From Azotobacter paspali (GTDB lineage: Bacteria; Pseudomonadota; Gammaproteobacteria; Pseudomonadales; Pseudomonadaceae): 33,371 nt of DNA. The notes under the pieces were generated by a model that saw nothing but the letters and a program-made list of their open reading frames with translations, had not been told where the DNA came from and searched no databases. Where the stretch lies: assembly GCF_042434745.1 (NCBI RefSeq), contig NZ_JBHLSS010000130.1; one strand, written 5' to 3'. This document shows, in pieces, positions 33,024 to 33,371 of this stretch. The translations under genes were made by a program, and so were the position numbers. Every line of letters begins with the position of its first letter. Positions within the stretch are counted from its first letter, which is position 1.

Positions 33024-33371
33024 GATACTTAACCTGAAATCATTTTAAATCAACAGCTTAAGCCGCCCGCAACTGCTACGCTGTGAAAATTATGCAATAG
33101 CATGTCACGTTTGTTCAAACTGTGTATCACGTTCTCGCTACGCTCCGCTTCTTGGCGATTTCGGTAATGTCATGCACCAGTCACTGACGCTCCGCAATAT
33201 CTCTGCTAGCGCAAAGCCATTACCATTTTCTAGCTTGCAGAATTTGCCTGCACGCTTGGCGGCGGCCGGGTGCTGGAACGTTGGGTCGCCGCCTCCCTCC
33301 TCGCCCGTCCGGGCACCAAAATCCAACCCTTAAGAGTGTATAATGGCTACATGGTCGGCAAGCACCGACCG
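33024..33371. other. Start of a probable integrated element, no assigned gene
   Basis: This is 348 bases with base composition unlike the neighbours, AT-rich at first and then mixed. I see no gene I can name. A minus-strand frame (33138-33326, TTG start) lacks a ribosome binding site. At the very end TATAAT (33339-33344) is a perfect -10 hexamer, and a short frame starts at ATG 33343 reading out of the window. A 6-bp inverted repeat GGTCGG-CAAGCA-CCGACC lies at 33353-33370. Confidence 0.4.

Noticed and set aside
33138..33326. Minus-strand 62-residue reading frame in the right-end region
   Set aside because: TTG start without a properly spaced ribosome binding site and no recognisable family; kept only as part of the unassigned region.
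1..33371. CRISPR arrays, toxin-antitoxin pairs, phage structural genes, secondary-metabolite clusters
   Set aside because: I looked for regularly spaced repeats and for such genes on both strands and saw none; intergenic repeats are limited to hairpins and operator pairs.

Overview
The window is chromosomal DNA from a gammaproteobacterium of the family Pseudomonadaceae, most likely Azotobacter or a close relative. Three things point there. The left half carries a Pseudomonas-type block (speE, mtnC, mtnD, mtnB, aroC, prmB, Smr protein, folE) and the right half the usual ppiD-hupB-lon-clpX-clpP-tig block. Between them lies a poly-3-hydroxybutyrate cluster laid out as in Azotobacter: phaR/phbF, phasin phbP, the AraC-type activator phbR, and phbBAC. 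The phbR-phbB intergenic region holds two near-identical 18-bp boxes that match what I remember of the PhbR operators of A. vinelandii. Species assignment is inference.

Layout. 1-299: the 3' end of a decayed IS630-type transposase. 300-725: a mostly empty, partly AT-rich stretch with one possible 32-residue membrane peptide. 726-6273: an AEC permease, an unknown 150-residue protein, an AFG1/ZapE-like ATPase, a FAN1-like VRR-NUC nuclease, and a periplasmic cytochrome c. 6316-12436 (minus strand): rraB-like, speE, a small membrane protein, mtnC, mtnD, mtnB, an MFS transporter and aroC. This couples polyamine synthesis, which releases methylthioadenosine, to methionine salvage. 12549-17060: a secreted alpha/beta hydrolase, prmB, an isochorismatase-fold protein with Ser in place of the nucleophilic Cys, a two-helix membrane protein, an Smr-domain protein and folE.

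17222-24216: the PHB island. PhaR senses polymer and should repress the phasin gene through TTGC-N3-GCA operators. PhbR should activate phbBAC. PhbA condenses acetyl-CoA, PhbB reduces acetoacetyl-CoA, and PhbC polymerises 3-hydroxybutyryl-CoA. A strong intrinsic terminator closes phbC.

24383-32832 (minus strand): the protein quality-control block, transcribed tig, clpP, clpX, lon, hupB, ppiD. It includes a candidate heat-shock promoter before lon, a near-consensus sigma-70 promoter before hupB, and a degenerate tRNA-Asp between hupB and ppiD. 32967-33023: only the 3' part of a tRNA-Leu(UAG) gene, with unrelated sequence where its 5' half should be. This is the hallmark of the attachment-site end of an integrated element, so the last 350 bases probably begin a genomic island running past the window. 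By eye, the DNA right of about 17.2 kb is less GC-rich than the left half.

Most of the window is well-known biology. The least explained items are the tRNA-Leu fragment and island edge, the decayed tRNA-Asp, the Cys-to-Ser isochorismatase-like protein, the 32-residue membrane peptide, the structured phbA-phbC spacer, and the regulatory sites of the PHB cluster.
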